From assembly GCA_003254925.1 (NCBI GenBank), contig QANZ01007348.1, positions 250,617 to 314,616 on the forward strand: a DNA stretch of 64,000 nt, in the 5' to 3' direction. A program made the translations under genes and the position numbers. Under the pieces are notes generated by a model, which saw only the letters and a program-made list of their open reading frames with translations, had not been told where the DNA came from and did no database searches. This DNA is from Chamaecrista fasciculata. Lineage: Eukaryota > Streptophyta > Magnoliopsida > Fabales > Fabaceae. Shown in pieces: positions 59,594 to 64,000 of this stretch (its first letter is position 1; each line of letters begins with the position of its first letter).

Positions 59594-61333
59594 TTTGAAT
59601 TATCTTTGTGTTGTAACCTTAAAATATTGGATCTTTTTAATTGTGTATTGAATGGAACTATATGGTTTGTTATGACTATACTTTCGTGATGAGTGTCTGT
59701 AATGTAAACTGTTGAATGCATGACCCTATCTATCTATCTTTGCTTTTCAAAGTGGGGTTTGTTATTTTTGTTACTGATGATGCCATAATAAGTGTTTGTT
59801 GCCTCATGTGCTGTAGTGTCCTTCTTCATTATTAACCTGGCCATTAATATATGTATGATTTTGTTGTGTGCAGGAAACCAAATCAAAAGAAGCAGAAAGA
59901 GTGCAGTTGCAAAGGATATGCAAGGTGGATTTCCTTAATGGGAGGCATATGTAAGTACAAATCTTAGTGAAGTTAAAACGAAAAATTTCTGGTTTCATGA
60001 AGTTAAAACGTGTCTGAATTTTCTGTTATAGTGATTACAAAATTCTTTTTGTCACCTTGATTTTATACATGATTTCTTTCTTTCTCTTTGATCTTATAGA
60101 ACTTGTGCTTGTATTACTGATATCAGTATAAACAAGTTAGTTCAACCATTACTTGGGCTTTTAGAACGAAATTACAGAGGATATAGGGACTTAAGACTCT
60201 GGAAAATGCAGAAAAAAAAAGGACGAAGAGAATACTGGCTTTTGAGGGGCCAACTCTCTCCAAAGGACCACCTACCTTTTTCCTCACTTACTCTAGAGGT
60301 CCTATAGATATCCCTTTGGGTGAATTTGGTGATACGGAGTACTATATCACACCAACTTTCAAGTTTGAACAGTTAAGTCAAGCATTCCTATGGAACTTAT
60401 ATGCATAACACATTCTTTAATGTTAGTTTTGACTTGCATTGATAATTACTTTAGTTGCTTTTTTCATATGGACCTATCAAGATGAGAATAAAAATTGTTT
60501 TTATGGATTTCCATCCATATTATACATCTAATTTTATTTGCATATGTTAAAAATCATAAAGCTTTGTCAGTCTGCCTAGTGTCTATATTGTAGCAAACTA
60601 GCAATATTTTGGAGCAAAATTCAAGTTATGTATATTGTAGTGGATTATATGATAGATTTCTGGTGCATTTTGGTGCTTCAGTTCATTTTTAATTAATAAA
60701 GTCAATATATGATAAACCCATTAACCACACTTCGAACATAAGCGGTGTGTTGTAGCAAACTAGCAATATTTTGAGATGTAAATATTCACTTTTCACTTTT
60801 CAATAAGTTTTATAAGCGGTGTGTTGCATCATTCTCTTGATGTTATCATTATAATTTCAAAAGAGCAAGTTTGTTTTATTTACTAGTCATATTAATTTTA
60901 GTTATTGTATCTTCTGTATGTATGATTTTATGCCTTTTATAATGCTAGGGTTGGCAGAGTGAGAAATATGATGTGAAATATGATTCCACATCTTTGAAAA
61001 TATGAAAGAGATGCCTTGATGTGAAATATGATTCCACTTTGGCCAAAAAAAAAAAAGAAATATGATTCCACATCTTTGAAAATATGAGAGAGATGCCTTG
61101 ATGTGAAATATGATTCCTCATGCAATAAAATATATTTTTGCATACCCTAACCTTGTCATACCTATACATGCTATCACTTTGTACTCTCTTCTAGCATGAA
61201 CTATATTTTCATACCCATACCTATGCATCATCAATTTGTACTATCTTCTATCATATTTTCATACCCTTTCATCATTAAAACCAAAATAAGTTCAGATCAA
61301 ACTTCTGCTCATTATATATAGTACATAGCACAT
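59594..61333. other. Harbinger spacer with 82-bp tandem repeat
   Basis: Between ORF1 and ORF2. An acceptor-like TGTGTGCAG at about 59874 precedes GAAACCAAATCAAAAGAAGC and may start an ORF2 leader exon. An imperfect tandem repeat with an 82-bp period lies at 60975-61036 and 61057-61116 (GAAATATGATTCCACATCTT, GAGATGCCTTGATGTGAAAT). No other coding sequence is recognised. Confidence 0.5.
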
Positions 61334-62500
61334 ATGTTGAACACTACAAAATTGGAGTCTGAAGTTCTTAACAATTTTATTGTTTCCAACCTCCTAAATT
61401 GCTCCCACAACCATGTCTTGGTGGTCAGATTCGGCCAATGCTCCCACAGTGGACCCAAGATATGTGCAAATGCTAAAGAATGGAGCAGTCATGTTTGCCA
61501 ATTGTGCAACTGGTGCAACCATCGCAGCAGCGGTTTATGCCTACAAGACTACATGCCGAACTTATGTTATAGATTAGAAACCGACTATGGTCTGCAAGAT
61601 ATTGAGCAAGTCCAAGTTAATGAATCGGTTGGAATGTTCTTATATTTCCTGTCTTCAGGGGAGTCAAATAGAAGATTGCAGGAGCGTTTCCAACACTCAG
61701 GGAAAACGATTCATCGGCACTTCTACACGGTCTTGGATGCAATGGTTCGCATGGCAAACGATTATATTGTCTCCGACAACCAAAGTCATATTCATGAAAA
61801 AGTACAGGGTACACCATTTGAGCATGCAATCGATGGTATGCACGTGCCATGTGTTGTTGAGGCTAGACAAAAAATTCCGTTTATTGGCCGAAAAGGGACG
61901 GCCACCCAAAATGTGCTTGCCATCTGCAACTGGGATATGTTATTTACGTACGTAGTAGCCGGTTGGGAGGGCAGTATGCATGATGCCCGAATTTTGCACA
62001 CAGCCAGGACCACCCCACACTTACGGTTCCTGGAACCCCCTCTGGGGAAATATTATCTTGTCGATTCCGGTTATCAAACTACTCCAGGCTTCCTCGGGCC
62101 CTATAGGGGAAGTACATATCACGTACCAGACTTCCACAGACAAATTCAGTTTAACAGTCCAAATGAGATATTCAACTACAACCATTCAAGAACACGATGC
62201 ACCATTAAGCGTGCATTTGGAGCATGGAAAAATAAGTGGAAATTTCTGAAAACAATGCCAATGTTTCCGTTCGATACACAAGTCCAAATTGTGATGGCCA
62301 CTATGGGCCTTCACAATTTCATCAGAATTGAAAACTCTGAAGACATTGATTGTGCAGCAGCTCTAGCAGGCCAACTGTTTGAACCGAATGATGTTGACGA
62401 ACCGATCCCTGAAGACTTTGGGTGGCCACCAGGTAGTATGCAAGATATGCGAGACCGCATGCGTGATGAACTTGTTGTTCAGTATTGTCAAGGTCGTTAA
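61334..62500 (+). pseudogene. Harbinger ORF2: DDE nuclease (HARBI1/ALP1-like), inactive
   Basis: An open frame of 388 codons. From about residue 75 it matches the family: MPNLCYRLETDYGLQDIEQV, a helix-turn-helix-like RRLQERFQHSGKTIHRHFYT, then the DDE nuclease domain. Catalytic Asp 1 is in HAIDGMH and Asp 2 in GSMHDARIL, followed by YYLVDSGYQTTPGFLGPYRG. The third position, normally Glu in I/VERxFGxxK, reads TIKRAFGAWKNKWKFL here, with Lys in place of Glu. The first ~75 residues look out of frame: another frame (about 61415-61550) reads VDPRYVQMLKNGAVMFANCA, a better N-terminal start, and the WVxExxxGHP-type segment expected next is absent. A deletion with frameshift plus loss of the catalytic Glu imply no nuclease activity. 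Confidence 0.88.
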
Positions 62501-63139
62501 GTAATTACTATTTATTAGTTGTAGATGAATATTAATGTAGCAGTGATAAATATGTATGTCTTTTTTTTTTGTTTTAATGTTAGTGTGGTGAAATGCTTAA
62601 CGATGGATTTGTCCTCGAATTTTGTAACGACCATTAATCGTGCCATTAGTAATATTATGCTACATCACTTACCTGCATCTGCCATCCCATTCTTCCTGAT
62701 TACAAAGGTTCTTTTCTTCTCGTGGTCTATGATAGCAATAGATTATAAATGCTTGATTGTAGTGCAATCACTTACCAAAAATTGATCATTCATGCATCAA
62801 TCTAACATTTTTTCATTGTCCAACAAATTTACATAAGATTGTAGTGCAATCACTTATATACATAAGATTCTCATTCTCAGTGTAAGCAGTGATGTTAAGA
62901 TACCTATGCAAATATAGTTCAATATTCATAGCATTTGAAAATGAACTTCATATTTTTGATTACTGAGCACAAATTCAGTTAGTTCAATGCTCTGGAGTTT
63001 TAAAAACAAATACAACAAAAGTTAACCAACTAATAGGTATCTCATACAACAAAGGCAAGATAATTTCATAGCAAAATAATCTTGCATTACAAAAGTCATA
63101 AATTCCAAATGCCAAAAGGTCCTACCCTGTCCAAATTCA
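62501..63139. other. 3' of Harbinger ORF2, non-coding
   Basis: AT-rich sequence with no recognised domain. A short direct repeat, GATTGTAGTGCAATCACTTA, occurs at about 62755 and again at 62838. The frame at 62525-62785 has no support. Confidence 0.4.
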
Positions 63140-63633
63140 CTACTCCATTGTCACCAAAATAAACAGCCAAATGATAACAATCCACGAGACAACAAGGCCA
63201 AGGGAGCAATAACGAAGACTCTTTTCTTTTGCAGCCAACTTACATTGAGCAGTTGTACTCTTCTTTCATTCACCATCAAATTCTCTCAAAACACGTATAA
63301 GCCTCCTTCTGACCTCATTTGCATCAGTATCTATTACAGCTCTAACATGATCATCCCATGCGAAGAATTTGAAGTATCCTTCATCCTAATATTGAACCAA
63401 AATTAAACAGCCAACATATTCTACAAGGGCTGACCACAGACATCCCATTAAATGGTACAAAAACTGCAAGTACGGATACATACCGGGTAATATGGGCATC
63501 CCCAAAATTTTCAACCTGGGTTTTCTTTAGTGTGCGAGGTCTTCAAAACAGAATCAGCACCACAATCACACAACAAATTGAGGCTCACACGACTTGATAT
63601 TGAACGACGCCCAGTTGTGGATGAAGAAGCCAT
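63140..63633 (-). pseudogene. GRF-type zinc-finger / transmembrane protein, decayed
   Basis: On the minus strand the ATG at 63633 begins MASSSTTGRRSISSRVSLNL, then CDCGADSVLKTSHTKENPG, a stop (63513-63511), and KFWGCPYYP, the front of a GRF zinc finger (CxCG...NPGRxFWGCP). An intron (about 63490-63386; the donor is approximate, the acceptor TTAG clear) leads to DEGYFKFFAWDDHVRAVIDT, the F.W.D end of the finger but without the usual last Cys. A second stop lies at 63268-63266. The same frame then continues to LGLVVSWIVIIWLFILVTM, a single membrane segment, and ends at 63140. This is the layout of plant GRF proteins of the At4g04775-like group (finger, helix, C-terminal membrane anchor). Two stops make it a pseudogene. 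Function unknown. Confidence 0.72.
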
Positions 63634-63911
63634 GCTACTGCACCATAGACGAACTTTTTCAACAAACAAAATAGGATAAGGATCTCCAATTATCCTTCAC
63701 TCATGCAAAACTTTAAGACCAGAAATAGTACTGTCCAACCAATATACATTTCCTTAGTTTACAACTGATATTAACTATAACACTCCTCGAGATAAAGATA
63801 TGTCACAGAGCTCTATGAAAACAAATAACAATCATATCAGAAAAGAAACAAAACATTTAAGATTCCCTCAATCCCTCTTACTTCACAACACTTGCCCTAC
63901 AATAATTTTTA

Positions 63912-64000
63912 GGGTAAATTGCAATTTGGTACCCTGTGGTTAGGGGCGGTTCCCCTTTGGTACCCTGAAAAAATTTTTTTTGCATTGTGATACCCCGTGG
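63912..64000 (+). mobile_element. MULE-like palindromic MITE, left part, cut by window end
   Basis: GGGTAAATTGCAATTTGGTA and CCCTGTGGTTAGG, followed by repeated TTTGGTACCCTG and GTGATACCCCGTGG, match the left arm of the element at 6071-6466. The right arm is outside the window. Confidence 0.65.

Larger units (their letters stand above)
57369..64000 (+). mobile_element. Large PIF/Harbinger transposon, decayed, right end outside window
   Basis: The left end is GGTCTGTTTGGGAGCAATAT after TAA at 57366-57368. It then has GGATGAGATGAGATGATG-type subterminal repeats, a likely 5' UTR exon ending at the GTAAGT donor at about 57752, ORF1 (Myb/SANT, 58434-59593) and ORF2 (DDE nuclease, 61334-62500). 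No inverted copy of the left end is found up to 64000, so the element is at least 6.6 kb or its right end is lost. A decayed GRF zinc-finger gene and a MULE-like repeat lie in the distal part. Both transposition genes carry disabling changes, so this copy is dead, but the domains are still easily read. Confidence 0.75.

Noticed and set aside
60975-61116. CRISPR-like array
   Set aside because: Only two imperfect long units in a plant transposon; no regular spacers, and CRISPR arrays are not expected in a plant nuclear genome.
61587-61955. 122-codon overlapping frame in the Harbinger nuclease
   Set aside because: It is a shadow of the nuclease frame, which carries the recognisable DDE motifs.

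Overview
The window is nuclear DNA from a flowering plant, most likely a eudicot. The evidence is AT-rich intergenic DNA, intron-rich genes with plant-type GT-AG borders, two pentatricopeptide repeat (PPR) genes, a plant isoflavone-reductase-like gene, an Au-type SINE, Stowaway, Tourist, hAT and Helitron elements, and a PIF/Harbinger transposon with separate Myb-like and nuclease genes. I cannot name the species. Two short runs of N sit inside A and G homopolymers.

Layout. 0-10 kb: NAA10 (minus strand), with an Au-like SINE inserted exactly at its stop codon, then small DNA elements, then a two-exon P-class PPR gene (7.5-9.8 kb, minus). 10-18 kb: a 915-bp fold-back element, a PLS-class PPR gene (13.2-14.8 kb, minus), and a ~110-bp leader-like segment found upstream of both PPR genes. 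18.9-40.4 kb: one large gene on the minus strand, the plant orthologue of BTAF1/Mot1. I resolved it into 28 coding exons that join without a frame break into 2,052 codons. Its long introns have collected several terminal-inverted-repeat MITEs. 40.7-47.4 kb: dispersed repeats (hAT MITEs, a tRNA-type SINE, a 394-bp tandem duplication, a Harbinger-related MITE, a LINE remnant, a Stowaway). 47.6-50.0 kb: a five-exon isoflavone-reductase/eugenol-synthase-like reductase (plus), followed after 58 bp by a mini-Helitron. 50.5-51.2 kb: the RNA polymerase III subunit RPC6/RPC34 (minus). 52.6-57.4 kb: a solo-LTR-like fossil and AT-rich repeats. 57.4-64.0 kb: a large decayed PIF/Harbinger element with a Myb/SANT ORF1, a DDE nuclease ORF2 and, on the opposite strand, a decayed GRF-type zinc-finger/transmembrane gene. 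Its right end lies beyond the window.

The host genes are not an operon or a pathway cluster. They are ordinary housekeeping or organelle-expression genes (N-terminal acetylation, TBP removal from DNA, Pol III initiation, organellar RNA processing) plus one specialised-metabolism reductase. No new host system is evident. The unusual signals are in the mobile DNA: a SINE whose target duplication spans a stop codon, MITEs that contain short copies of nearby intron sequence, a MITE sharing internal sequence with a full-size Harbinger, and a zinc-finger gene apparently carried by that Harbinger.
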